Assembly (NCBI GenBank): GCA_940337035.1
Contig: CALNHX010005814.1
Coordinates: forward strand, 1-64,000
Reading direction: 5' to 3'
DNA: 64,000 nt
Source: Agriotes lineatus
Taxonomy: Eukaryota > Arthropoda > Insecta > Coleoptera > Elateridae
Shown: piece after piece, positions 31,893-44,423 of the stretch
Numbering within the stretch: position 1 is the stretch's first letter
How the letters are laid out: every line of letters begins with the position of its first letter
The notes under the pieces: generated by a model
The model's input: only the letters and a program-made list of their open reading frames with translations
Told to the model about the DNA's origin: nothing
Databases searched by the model: none
Translations under genes and position numbers: made by a program

Positions 31893-32365
31893 GACCACTA
31901 CTAAAAGTAGGCCTTTTAGCGCTAGCTTGTTTCACTATAAGTGACGTTTTATAGTTTACCGTGGTTAAAGAAATCAGCTGTTTACTTTTAGCTCTAGTGT
32001 TAAAAGTAAAGTGAGGTTATAAAACTACAATTTCGAACTGGGAGTGAAGTTGTAAAGTTATTCTAGTTGCTTTTTGCGTTACAGGTAAAGTGTTTTTGAA
32101 ATAATTAAAGCGTTATGTAATGAATACACTCAGATGTGGAGTATTAATAATTACATTTCGTAACTGACCTTGACAGAACTAGCTTCGAAAACATTCGCCC
32201 GCGCGTGGCCTACTGTTTATTATGACATAAATTAAGTGTCGCAGATGCAAATCTTTGTTAAATCGATATGGATTAATAACGGTAAAATTAAGGTCGTAGA
32301 TAAAATATTGTATGCAACGCGTGCTAAAAGTCGACGTTTAGCACTTGTTGCATAAATAGCTATTT
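31885..32365. repeat. Repeat T, copy A
   Basis: Shares about 470 bp with 51126-51700. Landmarks are TCTACGACCACTACTAAAAG, GTGACGTTTTATAGTTTA, TGACCTTGACAG, GGTCGTAGATAAAAT and GCAACGCGTGCTAAAAGTCG. The two ends TCTACGACC and GGTCGTAGA are inverted. In this copy the terminal hairpin is short. Non-coding. Confidence 0.75.
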
Positions 32366-33560
32366 TTTCATTGGTCTGTCTGTGCGTGTGCCTGTGAACA
32401 GAATATCTGAAAAACGAAAAGAGGTATGGCGTTGAAACTTCATATATAAGTTTTGTGTACTATGTAGATGCGACAGCAAGCTTTTGAAGAAAATCGGAAG
32501 TAGGTGTTTACTCTTGTGATTTTTCAGTTTTTTTCGATTTTTTCAAAAACGGCTCTAACGATTTTTTTCAAACTTTACATTTTTATTAAATTTTTAATGT
32601 GTATTGATGTGAGATAGGTGATTTTCCAGTTGAATACTTCTAAAATGGGTTTCTTTTGTTTTTTCTCTATTTTTTTATTAACTCCTATTTTAAATAGAAC
32701 ACCCGGTATATTATTACATTTTTGAATTCAGCTTAAAATTCTAGAGAAAATTTGTCTCTTCACCTAACGCTTTATTTTGCACCGTTTTTGAAAATTTTTG
32801 ACAAATGCTTAAAAATTAAAAATCAAATTTTTCGCTAATTATAAGATCACTGTAAAAGGAAGTTGTGTGCGTATATCACACCAGATTTTTTCGTTTGGAA
32901 CGGATTGCTGATTTTACCTATTCAGTGATAAGTGTTGAATAATACTGGGCATTGATGGTTCTTTGCTCTTTGAGAACATCCAGATAAAGTACACCCCTTG
33001 AATAAAAAAAAAACTACCCATAATCTTTACTGCTGATGACACCATGTTTGCTTTTTTTGAGTTGGAGAAATGGTGTGTTTCCACTGCATGGAAGCTCTTT
33101 TTGACTTATTAGGAGTGTAATGATAGGGCCACGTCTCATCTGTGGTTACAATAGAGTCTAAAAATGCATCTCCTTCCCGTTCGTATCTTTGCAAAAGTTG
33201 GGTAGCCACCAACAAACGGGCTTCTTTTTGCTCTGGAGTTAAGACCCGTGGTCTCAGTCCAGGCCATATTCCTACGTGTGGAATGGCGCCGTCTGAATTT
33301 TACTTTGCTTTATCCGACGATCAGCCCGAATAAGCTGATCAATCGACCCAACATTGTCAGGAGTCACGGATGTTTTCGGTCGTCTCAGAAGCGGTATGTT
33401 TTCTACGCAATCCCGACCTTCTCAAAACTTATTCGCCCAACCAAACACCATTGCTTTGGACATTCATTTATCCTCAAACTGTGTTTGAAGTCTTGTAAAA
33501 ATTTCAGACTGTAAAATGTTTTATTTCGCCAAAAAATTTACGATTATGAGTTGTGCAACG

Positions 33561-36500
33561 GTACTTCTTTCTTTGACATGCTAATTATTACTGGTAGGTG
33601 TAACGGAGAAGAATTTGATTGTTACTAATCGCAAGTCGGAACATGTTAGAACATGGCACAGAATGCTTGTCTCCATCCATTGTTTTCATTAGAGTGCTTT
33701 ATAGACCAGGCAAGCTTATCCCACTAGATTTTGTGTCACAGGGACTTTAGCACCAAGCCGTTGGCTGCGCTGATCGGTAACCGTGCGTTCTGTCGTCTGT
33801 CAACCAAGCAAGATTGAAAACCGTTCGAGTACGTACTGCTTGATCAACACGAACGCTGTACGCTGATTTAAATCTTGGTGCATTCCATTATGATGGTAAT
33901 TATAATTACAGTCTTCATCCAAGTGTGGTTATTGAAATCTATATACAGTGTGTAGGTATTGTTCTGTGCTGTCAACTGTATCTGTCAGTTCTGTCACTCG
34001 TCACTGTTGTTTGAACTAAGGTAATATTAAAGTTCTCTAGTTTGAACCACGTGGGTGTTAGTTAACAGTGTTTTCGTTACGATTTTTTCTGCTTTCTTTT
34101 TATTTGTTTAAAAACCAGTCTTTTTTTTAAGACGGATAAAATTAAATGACATGATCGTTGTTTTTCCGACTTACCGTATGCAAATTGGAAAGTAACTAGA
34201 ATTTGAATTTGCCGCCACTTTCAGTAACTCAAAATGGCGGATAAGCTTGCTCGTATAAATATAGTACCTTAGTTTTCATTACTCAAAGTAACTCAAGTCT
34301 CACTCTTTTACAGAAAAAACTCGACTTTATGACAAAAAAACAATGGCACCATATTGGGATGCCAGTTTGTTACAGCACGAAATGCTCTTTAAAACGAAAC
34401 CGCCAGTTTGTTACCACATAAAAACTACATTACGACCAGGCGCTATATTGTTACACACAAAATCAGAAAAATTACACAGATCCGTTGCCCCAATTCTTTA
34501 CTACCTTGGATAAGGACTACGATCCGGGTAAACGAGATACAGATGTTAATTATTAAGCGCAACCACTTTCTGTCTAAATCGGGGAAAAAAACAATTGGGT
34601 TCATCGGGAAAGTGGAAGCAACGAACCCAAAATACAAACTCCAAATACAGTTACTTCACTTCGGTGCCAATCGGAGACATCCCACAGCTGCAGAAACTTT
34701 CACCTACCTTTGGTGACCTCCTCGCGATTGCTTTAGCACGGTACAATAAAATTGCAGAACACACATGTGGTTCACATGAATGTAAATAAATACAAATAAA
34801 AATCACAAAGTAGATTAAATGATAATGCTCTATTGCCTGTGAATATTCACACACATATTGGCATGTGTTATAACAAAGTTGACATAGGGGTTAGTAAACA
34901 TTACATAAACAATTCTTAGTATTACGATAACAAGACAAGTACCAGTATAGGTTTGTACTTTAGATCATGCCGCTGAAAGATAACTAACGCTTCCCTAAAC
35001 TGGGATACGCGACATAATTCTGATAACATATGACGTAATACCAATGCGACGTTAAGTCAAATTCACTTTGGGAGTTTCACTTTTGGCCAAAAATTACCAT
35101 AAAAAGTAAGAGTTTTACAGTACCTGAAGTGAGTTCTTAGCAATTCAGTGATCAATTAGGCGCAGGTATAATGTCTCACCGTGGGGTTGATTCTTCTGCA
35201 AGACAGAACGATAAGAGGACACAGGGAGTAGGCTCAAACCACTAAGGGTGGATGTAGAATCCTTGCTATGTAAGTCTTGGGAAATGGATTACTTCAGCGC
35301 TTCAACGCTGACTCACCCTGTATATTTGCTTTAATACCACTCTCGCAACTTTACCAAAACGGCGTAATATTTGCACACAAATGCACTGGTTCAACGAGAG
35401 CGATAGGCACTTAACAACACACCCCCTGGAAAACGACCCCCCCCCCCGAACAGGGGTTCCTTTATCAACACCAACTATTTACTTCGATGTGTTAACAACG
35501 TCAAGTCAAGAATTGAAGTAGCGACACCGAGCAGCTGTGAAACGGCAAGGGCGTACTACTTACGGGAAACGTACAGATTACGTCATGTGGTGCAACACAT
35601 TAGGTACGCAGGGACTTAACCGGAACGTAAAAGTCCGACAAACCGGCCATTAAGATTAAACGTCATTCATGCCTCAAATAAACAAAGCTGCATTTAGAAC
35701 GAGAATAAGTGAAATTGAATCGAAGATCCTAAAATAAGCCGAGAAACACTGCTAAATGCAATAAACGAAATTAGGTTTGGGAACACAACTGAACTTTTAA
35801 TCTAAGCGTAAATGAACCGAGAAAAGTACAAAATTTTTAGATACCAATGCAGAAAAATGCACAGAAGCGCTAAATTCTAAAAATTGTCCTTACAACTCAT
35901 ATTTGAACGCTTCTCGTACCACTACATTCAAGTTTCTGACCGAACATTGTTAGAATCGTTTGAAAAATTGAACGCCGTCATTGTATTTGGCGCACACAAA
36001 CAATAAGAAGTTAGCATTTCCGTTTGGTTGAGCCCTGTATCTTAGTCAGTGCGTGACATTCCAGTTTGAGTAGTGGACTAACAGTAATCGATCAGACAGC
36101 TTGTTTTGTGGGGTGAGCGTTTAATTTTAGAGTTGACTAGCGTCAATCAAGCTAAAGATTTTTTAAGTGTATGATATAAGCGTACAGCTCTGTATAGTAC
36201 ATCGACGAATTGTATCGCAGTCATCCCCGCATATCGAAGTATCCCTAAAGAAATCTTCCGTACATCGCGTGTAGATTCTCGCTGATTGCTCGTAATCTTT
36301 GAACTACCTCTGTCCATCGTTCTAACGAACATATTGAGAAAATTGTGCCCTACATCGCGTGTAGGATTGACGCCAGTTTCGCCGTAAATACTCGGAGCTA
36401 TTATTTTGCTTCAGACTTCGAGCCCGCTTTCACGTTCAACTTTGACGACCAACAATTAAGTACGTCCGGCCAAGATTTTGTGCGATGCCCAGAGTCTATG

Positions 36501-38300
36501 ACTTTTCTTTTTTATTCTTTTATGTTGCATGTGTAATTTACCGCTAATTTAAAATGCACTAGAATATATAATTTTTGTAGGTATAGATTAGCATCAACTT
36601 TAGATTGTGTTTTAGGAAATATTTAAGTTGCATATTGTGAAATAAGTGTTGGGGCATATCTCCGTTCTTAGCAAAACGCCTTCACTGCTGTGCGCCAGTG
36701 TATCAATATTGCGCTCCCCCTGTGGAATTTTTTTGTAGGCGAGCCCATCTGCTAGTTTTGCTGGTAACGGGTCAGTAGAATTCTTAGGAATTGTGTTGGT
36801 TACGCCGCTTTATTGCGGTCACAGCTGCAAGACCGACGAACTTATTATAAATGTTATCTCTGTAGTCTTTAAAATTTACTGTTTAATTTCCTTTTCTAAA
36901 GCGCAGTGCAGTTCCGCATATTTTAAAGTCAAATAAACATTTTCATGGATCCAGAAATAAGGTAAGGTCTAAATCTGGGAGCTGAGCACCGCATGTACTT
37001 TTCATCACGTAGGAAGTTTTCTATAGTCGAACCTTCACCCATCATAGACATCCAAAACACCACGGTGGCGCCCTAAATACAAATTTATTCCCGTACTCCC
37101 GTATCTTCATCTTCCAAGGTAGGTACAATTATTTCGAATATCGCAATCTAGTCCCCTTCCCTTTCGGTTTAAGACCCGCCCCCATTCCAATGAGCTACTG
37201 AGCACCCATTAAGCTTGTCATAAAAAGATATTTACCAGTAACAACTTATTTCGTGCAATTTGCTGAGGCAGCAATGTTACAATGGAAAACAGCACTGGTT
37301 AAATGCAACATTTCAAAATTACATTAAATATATCCAGCAAAGTTCAGCAAGTACAGTGTGATTACGATAGCAGCAGTGGACTGTAATTTTGATTTAATCG
37401 AGAGCTACCAAATTATTTACAGGCGAGGGTACGCGCAACGACAATTAGGAAAGTGGTTGCCACCTACCTTTATCATGGCTCTTTCTCTTGTGTCCAGCCT
37501 GCAGCCGCTGCAAAGCGTTACTTGTAGATGGATTTCTTAAAGATCTTTTTTCACATCCTATTCTTTATTTAGAAGAACAGGGTTTTCATACACAAGATTA
37601 ACGTTACGATTGTGACAGAACCCACTGCATTTTACGCGACGCACGATCGCTCCGGCATACGCTCACGCTTGCAATTGTTTTGCGAGACTTCAACGCTGCC
37701 TTCGATATTGGGCAGGCAGCTCACCTTTTCCTATCTTAACGCGACCCTCGCTTTTACCAAAAAACTAACTGCAACGCCTGGAGGTCTAAACATACAGGTA
37801 TTTAAGAACTATCTAAGGGGTCGACTCATAACTTACAGCTAACAGCACATATGTTAAATTTATTCTGCAATAAGTAGGATTTCATTGTGTTGGCTTTCTT
37901 CATTTAATTCAAACACAGAGGAAGCCATGTTTACCCACGTCGATCTTAAAGAGAATCATAATGAGTAAACAGCCGTCAGAGACATGTTATGTTATGGCAT
38001 TGTTAAAACTTCAACGCCTTTCAGTATTTTTGACAATGTAGATAACCGTCATAGAAGCGGTCAGGTTGCAGGTTTGCTGCTTCTCAATAGTTCCTGTTAT
38101 GTTTAAACACAACATGTCGAAGCTCTCTACACTCATTCTGTAGTACTAAACAATCTATTTGGATATCACGAACTTTATCCTAAGAAAAGCCTGTAGCTGT
38201 TTACAGGTTGCACCCCATATTTCCAATACTTTTTCCTCTTCACTTAGATACACACAACAAAAACAAGCAGTAGATAATGTGGTGAGTGCGCACTACCAGC
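33561..38300. other. Unassigned stretch
   Basis: No gene is supportable; open frames here are short and not protein-like. At 33960-34025 TTTGAACTAAGGTAATATT has a splice-donor appearance and could be a 5' UTR exon, but nothing confirms it. A run of ten C lies at about 35438. Confidence 0.35.
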
Positions 38301-38570
38301 CATTAGGATTGCCACGGACGCCGACTTATATTAAAACCGATTTGAACTGTCATAGATTTGATTTACCACCGACTTGGATTATCATCGATGTGGATTTTCA
38401 TCCGGTTGAAACTACCACCGACTTGGTTTACTACCGACTTTCAGAATTTTATGACAAATATATAAAATACCACTGAACTAAAATACCACCGACTTGGATT
38501 ACCACCAATATGGATTTACATTCCTTCTGGAACTGCCACAGACGGAAACTACCACAAACTGGAAACACCT
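38300..38570. repeat. Degenerate short tandem phrases
   Basis: The phrase ACCACCGACTTGGATT recurs with changes about eight times at irregular 20-35-bp spacing. There is no exact period. It is probably an old minisatellite. Confidence 0.5.
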
Positions 38571-40697
38571 CCGATCGCATCCTACAGCATAATATATCTT
38601 ACGTGAATCGCCACGAACTTGCATGTTGCTAAACCTAGTCATGTGAGTGGCGTAGTTTACTGAAAAGCATTCGAACGGGTCAAACACGTTTTGTTACGCA
38701 TGCCAATGAAGGAACGTTCCGCATTCCCCTAAGTCAGCAGGTTTGACGGGCCCGAGCGCGTTTCAGTAGACTGCACAAATCACGTGACAGGCTCTTCTCT
38801 AAGTAATACACCGTTACCGCATATTTCGTTCTGGAATTGTTAGTACTGTAAAAATTTTATCAGTATTATGTTTTAACTCGTACATAGAATTCTTTCAAAA
38901 TTCGATCTTGTTTGTTTAGTGTATTTTGACAAAGACTCGAGTCTGCTGTCGAGAAGAAGTTAAGTATCTGCAAAAATTATTTTGCTCAAATTCTCATAAT
39001 ACAGCCACGGTCCCTTGGCAGATAAAATATCTTAAGCCTATCGCTTAGGCAACTTGTTATGTTGCAATGCAAGCGGATCGGTAGTTTTCCGTTCGGTTAA
39101 GTTTTTGTAATGGTACCTCTGTTCAGCCCCTTCGTTGTACATTAAACTGAATGCGCCATTCGTTCAGTCCTCCGTGGATACATTAAATTTGAACAAGACG
39201 TCTCATACGCCTTAATATTTAACTAATTATTTGTTCATTTTATCCGGTTACCCAGCTCGGTGAACACGAAATTCTCTTTATTTCCCAGTTAATGGCTTAT
39301 GCAAGATCACTGTTTGCAAAGACAGGAATGTGGTTCCCCCTTGTAGTTCTGTCTCGAACTAAAAACTTTAAATGATGCACTATTCCTTAACATCATCTAA
39401 TGACTTCAAAACACAAAGAACACAAATCAAATCAAAGAAAACCAAATAAACTGAGAATTCAATCCAAATACAACGTGTGACAAATGGATCCACTCGCATA
39501 TACATTTAAACATATCAAACACCCATAAAATATTAATAAAAATGTATTAAAATAACGTTGCAATAATTATCTTTTAAAAATGCGAAAGTCAAACTGTCTT
39601 TAACAAAAACGCAATCTCAAATTACCCGAAGCTGATATTTATTTGAAGCTGACCCGAACGCAATCTTATCGCGTTGACGCAAAAACATTTTACCGGAAAC
39701 ACTGCTGTATACCCTTAGATTCTGCACGTCCTCGATTGCATCACTCGCTCCTGGCAAGCATGATGCTGGGAAACCCCCGATTATTAGCTAGAGCGCCGAT
39801 CGTCTGAATTACATCACAACGCGTGACAAAAGCACCCTTTGATGGGGTGCAATTTAGCGCCTTGAAATTGTTACGGTATTAAATGTATCTTACGACACCC
39901 GCGGATGGGCGAGTATCAAACGCTAAACAAATCCGAGAAATGGGGCACGTTCACCCTGTGAAATAGTTAAAACAAGCTAAAGGCCTCGGCTCGAATGCGC
40001 TCAGGGAGATGGGCGTGGTTCAAAACGGTATGCCACAGGGCAAGCGTGTCAACACATATACGGGTTATTGTCCAAAAAATGGGCGCCACCAGATCCAACT
40101 CGACAGTCCCACGTAAAACCGGACCTGGAGGATTAAACGAGGCGAAAAGTACTCAAATAACTATTTCGAAAGAATGCTCAAGTATCTATTCCGGGAAAAT
40201 ACCCAAATAACTACTTCGGGAAAATGCGATGCAGCGACAGTCACAGACACCTACCTGGAGTGCTTATCCTCCACGTCCTGGCCTCGCATTACAATGGTCG
40301 TAACACAGTGACACAGTCACCCTGTAAGCAAACAGTCACAAACCCCAAAGGGGCAAAGAACAAGACAATATGGTTAATACATATATTGGGCCACTACCCG
40401 TGACCGAACAGATAACTTACACGGGTTACAAAGTCATACGGCATGTAAGACGGCACGTGGGGTTGGTTTCTAGGGTACGCCCAGCTGGGGGAAGCGCTTT
40501 AGCTACAGCTAGCGGAGCGCAGTTGAGCCGAACGCCAATTCCAGGCTGAGTAATGCGAAATGTCGATCTAGGCCCCAACGGGCATGACACGCGAGTGTAA
40601 AACCTAAACTTGGGCACGAGTCACCAGAACGCCCTGTCCTACAGAAATACGGCCGCCTCACAGCTTAATTCGTTCGCATACAACGATAATTTTTAAT
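38571..40697. other. Unassigned stretch
   Basis: Mixed composition, no supportable gene. Phrases such as TTCACCCTGTGAAATAG (39952) and GTCACCCTGTAAGC (40316) resemble transposon ends, but no partner ends were identified. Confidence 0.35.
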
Positions 40698-40980
40698 TAG
40701 AGTGTACTCTATGGTTATTGATTTATCTACAGCAATACAAGTCGCTTCGCAACATAAAAATGTCCACATTTAACGATAACTTTTGCACAGAGTGTACTCT
40801 GGTATTGTTAATGAATAAAGCATCCGATCACAGTAGGCGATCGACACAAAATGTTAGCTCACAGCGTAATATTTTAAACAGAGTGTACTATGGTATTGTT
40901 AATAAATAAAGCATCCGACCACAGTAGGCGATCGACACAAAATATTAGCTCACAGCGTGATATTTTAAACAGAGTGTACT
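40698..40980. repeat. 91-bp tandem repeat, about three units
   Basis: CAGAGTGTACTCTGGTATTG-type starts occur at about 40698, 40788, 40879 and 40970. Units 2 and 3 are nearly identical; unit 1 is diverged. Each has the partial palindrome AGAGTGTACTCT. No open frame spans it. Confidence 0.8.
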
Positions 40981-43120
40981 CTGGCGTCATTAAATAATTT
41001 GGCAAAAGAGGCATGCAAACATAACTAGCTTATTACACAACTGGTACCTATCCATCGGCTTAGCCTGCAGCGACAGTGCTCCTTCGCAGTGTCTATGACT
41101 GGCTTGCACCTGTGCACACATAACATGGATCGGAAAACTACGTAGTCCCTCTGGAGTCCGCTTATGAAGAGCGAATAGCTTGTCGGGTCACCTTGACCAT
41201 CACGCGTTCAGCGATGAAACCATTGTTGGGGAAAGTTTCAGAAATCGAATCCCGCGTTCAAATGACCTCGGAAAAATTGGTTATGACTAACCCACATATA
41301 GTCTAACTTCCTACAAGGATTCGCGACGGCTTTCTACATCACACACCCACACCAGAGTGTACCACCACTTGACTACCCCGCGTCACATTGCCGACTCCTC
41401 GACTGCCGACTGCCTCGTCAACGTTCGGGAAAACACAGAATTAAGTGGAAAAGTCACAATCAAGAACAATACGATACTCAATTGGCACAAAGAAGCCGTA
41501 ACCACATTAACCAACGGGCGCCGTGCCCATCGGGCAGGCGGCGCCAAGCGCCAAAAGCGCTCGCAGAAGCGTGCTTATGCACCTCCGACACGTGACCGAC
41601 TGCCTAAATCGGCCGCTAACGACCACCTGCAGAATCCGTGCGAACAACCGTCCAATCAGGGCATCGCGCGCGAAGACAGACGCCAGACGCTTCCCCGCTC
41701 ACCGGCGAAAAATAAGCAAGCTGTCCTTGTCGCTCTCGCAGGCTGAATTTTAAAATGTTCGCCACTCGAAGCGTTTTTAACTGCGGAAGCCTACGGTTAC
41801 GAATAGAAGGGATGCCCAAAATGATACAAATTAAAGACAACGCCACCAGGGGCGTACAAAATAATTATTGCAATACTATGCGATGAACTTTGTCTGAGAT
41901 GAATTCGAAATGTAGCCGGGACTGCTCTGAAGGCTTAGGTAGTGAATTGAATCACTGAAAACTACAAAATGGCCTGACAAAATGCGGTATAAATGGTGTA
42001 ATTGCGTGTACACATTTTATAATGCGTTGACGTAGTTACAAACGCTGGCTTGCTGCAACTTAACACTGTTTGCAGCAAAACGTTTTACTGCAGGACCATT
42101 GCGGCCGCTACTAATTAACTTATCTTTTGTAGGAAAAAATTCATATCGTCACCGGTACACAGAGACGCACTTGGACAAGACCCGCATGCTAATAATCGGT
42201 TATTCTTGCACTTCGCTTGGTTAAAACATGTTCCAGTGTAAAATCGCCTATAGCGCTAATATTCATATTTCGCGCGACACGTTATCTACTCGTCTAGAGG
42301 ATTTTGGATGTCGGGCGTGACTTTTGGTATTTGCGGTTAGCGTGGCTCAGTCTTTCCGTTTTATGCTGCAATACAGTCCAGATCACTGCGGTTCGTTGTT
42401 TACCAGAGCCTTGTTTTGGCTTATCGCCTCATGTTTTTAGTTGAAGATGGTATATTAGCCCACACCGCGCCGGTTGGCACATTTTTGCAGTGTACCAACG
42501 TTTTGGAAGCTTTGTCATGTACGCCACTTCGACGGAGTTTTTGCATCTTCTGTTCACTTTACGGTTTATGCGTATTCGCTTTAATTTGCGCTATTGGTTT
42601 GCAGTCGTTAGTATCGGGTCAAAAGAACATGGTCAGTTTTCCCCAATTGAATGCCTCCTGTGTTACATTATGTCAACATGATCTTGACCCAGTAACCATC
42701 TTGTGCAGCTGGCAATGCCTAGAGCTGTTTCTTATCTGGAAGGAGTGTCCATCCTTCGTGGGGGCTACAGGGGAAGGTTTCATCTTTGCAAATTAACATT
42801 ACATAATTGGGTTTGACTTTGTGTGTGCAATGCTGACTTCTGCTAGAGTAGTGCCCCTCAGGCAGCCGTGCATGCTACTTTGAATTTCGACGTTGTATTT
42901 AATTTTTGAACCTTAACCTTTTTATGCACTATGTTTGTTGATCATCTGCAGTTTTACATTGAGTATCTCAACGCTATGAAGTTGGATGTACTAAATCTTT
43001 GTAGGTATTACAGTTACTTTTGTCACTGACAGAAGACAAGAGAGTTGCTATTGGGCTTTCAAAGCATAAACAAGTGCCAGGAAGTGCAAGTGTTAACGCT
43101 TATCACGTGTGATAAATACG
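40981..43120. other. Unassigned, locally GC-rich stretch
   Basis: 41350-41760 and 42410-42800 have open frames of 129 and 126 codons. Neither shows a domain, signal peptide or supporting splice sites, and overlapping frames are open too. I leave them uncalled. Confidence 0.35.
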
Positions 43121-43250
43121 AGGCTGTTCGCTTCAGATCTATCGGTAACATTATTTATTTATTTATCTGTGCATGCATACATTGACACAACCAGATACCA
43201 CTGTTAAAAACCATTAACAAGAACCCCTGCGGAGGGGTTCCTCAATCAAG

Positions 43251-44423
43251 ATGAATCACACCAATCTTAAACGGACCAGCTCTACTCTCTCGCCACCCAT
43301 ATCAGAACCGAATAAAAAGTATCTCTTTGAACCAAAAAATTTAATAGCCAGCAATAAATTCTTTGTATCGACGAAACAAATTGAAAATGCCGGGAAAATA
43401 ATCCATCAAGGCAAACACGCCGCAGCAATAAGTTCCATGGATACCTCCGAGGCCACAATACAGCAATCTGTAGATACCACAGAGAGAAAAATAAAAATTC
43501 CTCCAATTTACCTGCACAATGCAGATAAATTAAAATATCAAGAAATTATCTCTGACCTGAAGGAAAAAGCCAAGAATGAATTCACCACCGTATTTAGAAA
43601 TAAACAATTACGAATAAATCTTACCAGTATAGAAGATTACCGTGCGATGACTAAGCATTACAACGAAAACAAACTAAGCTATCACACGTTTAAGGACCCT
43701 GAAGTTAACAACTTATCCGTAATAATCCGAAACGTCCCCGTTTCACTTACGGAAAATGAAATTAAAGATGAGCTAACAGCCTTAAATTACCCAGTACTGA
43801 AAATTGCCAGATTCTACAATAAGGACAGATACCCGATTCCAGTATGTGCTGTGGATCTTAGCAATACCCAACAAGGCAAGGAAATTTTCAGTCTAACAAA
43901 GCTAAATTACAGCATTGTGGAAGTGGAAATACGCAGAAAATCCAAAGAAATTCCCCAGTGCAAGAAGTGCCAGTTGTACGGACACACCCGTAACTACTGC
44001 CAATCACAAGCACGTTGTGTGAAGTGTACAGGCAATCATTTATATAGTGACTGTCCTAAACGACCTGGAGAAGACCCTCAGTGCGTAAACTGTCTGGAAA
44101 AGCACCCGGCAAACTACAAAGGATGTAGTTATTATGTTAAAATAAACCAGAATCAAACAAAAACCTCTAGCTATCGAACACAAAATAGATTATTTTCCCA
44201 AGTAGTAAACAATAGACAAGAAAGTATGGCAAATGAGTCATCATCCCCTGGACGCTCTGTACCCACACCCAACATGACCACATCTGATCGACAACAAGAA
44301 TCAGCTGATTACATCTCCACCATATTAAAGAAAATAATTGAACTGCTAATTCCACATTTAGATAAATTAATGCCATTTCTAACAACACTACTTCCAACGT
44401 TGCTAAACAATGGATCAAAATAA
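43251..44423 (+). CDS. Jockey-type ORF1, gag-like nucleic-acid-binding protein
   Basis: 390 residues. The N-terminal 80 are basic and disordered. Residues about 90-230 match the fold seen upstream of zinc knuckles in Jockey/X-element gag proteins (NLSVIIRNVPVSLTENEIKD at 154-173). Three CCHC knuckles follow: C237/C240/H245/C250, C256/C259/H263/C268 and C278/C281/H285/C292. A Ser/Thr/Gln-rich segment leads to a hydrophobic C-terminus (LIPHLDKLMPFLTTLLPTLL). The protein should bind element RNA and package it into ribonucleoprotein. The stop overlaps the ORF2 start by 14 nt, suggesting coupled translation. Confidence 0.9.
   Translation: MNHTNLKRTSSTLSPPISEPNKKYLFEPKNLIASNKFFVSTKQIENAGKIIHQGKHAAAISSMDTSEATIQQSVDTTERKIKIPPIYLHNADKLKYQEIISDLKEKAKNEFTTVFRNKQLRINLTSIEDYRAMTKHYNENKLSYHTFKDPEVNNLSVIIRNVPVSLTENEIKDELTALNYPVLKIARFYNKDRYPIPVCAVDLSNTQQGKEIFSLTKLNYSIVEVEIRRKSKEIPQCKKCQLYGHTRNYCQSQARCVKCTGNHLYSDCPKRPGEDPQCVNCLEKHPANYKGCSYYVKINQNQTKTSSYRTQNRLFSQVVNNRQESMANESSSPGRSVPTPNMTTSDRQQESADYISTILKKIIELLIPHLDKLMPFLTTLLPTLLNNGSK

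Larger units (their letters stand above)
31391..32891 (+). repeat. Dispersed repeat family R, copy R2, interrupted
   Basis: Begins directly after R1, is cut at about 31493 after CCAAACAACATATTTT, resumes at about 32368 with CATTGGTCTGTCTGTG and ends at 32891. The missing middle matches R1. The inserted 31493-32367 is a cluster of palindromic MITEs. Confidence 0.78.
30420..33560 (-). pseudogene. mariner transposase, broken by a repeat insertion
   Basis: Minus-strand mariner transposase in two pieces. At 33260-32895: RLLVATQLLQRYEREGDAFL, IVTTDETW (a catalytic D), SMQWKHT, then GVLYLDVLKEQRTINAQYYS. At 30748-30437: TAALTMEALRKLKWEVLPHP and AYSPDLSPS (the third catalytic D), then RDNDELITTVQNWIRMQP. 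There are several stops and frame shifts. The gap 30755-32891 is an insertion flanked by CGTTT (30750-30754 and 32892-32896). The terminal inverted repeats were not identified. Confidence 0.8.

Noticed and set aside
34408..34854. Several overlapping open frames of 64-102 codons on both strands.
   Set aside because: Mutual overlap on both strands and lack of any motif indicate chance frames.
38159..38476. A 105-codon frame over the ACCACCGACTTGG repeats.
   Set aside because: The openness comes from the degenerate repeat, with no supporting features.
41357..41746. A 129-codon open frame in a GC-rich patch.
   Set aside because: Overlapping frames on both strands are also open, and there is no domain or splice context; composition explains it.
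42416..42796. A 126-codon Cys/Leu-rich open frame that could suggest a membrane protein.
   Set aside because: No clear transmembrane pattern with flanking charges, no homology recognised and no splice sites; a second overlapping frame is open.
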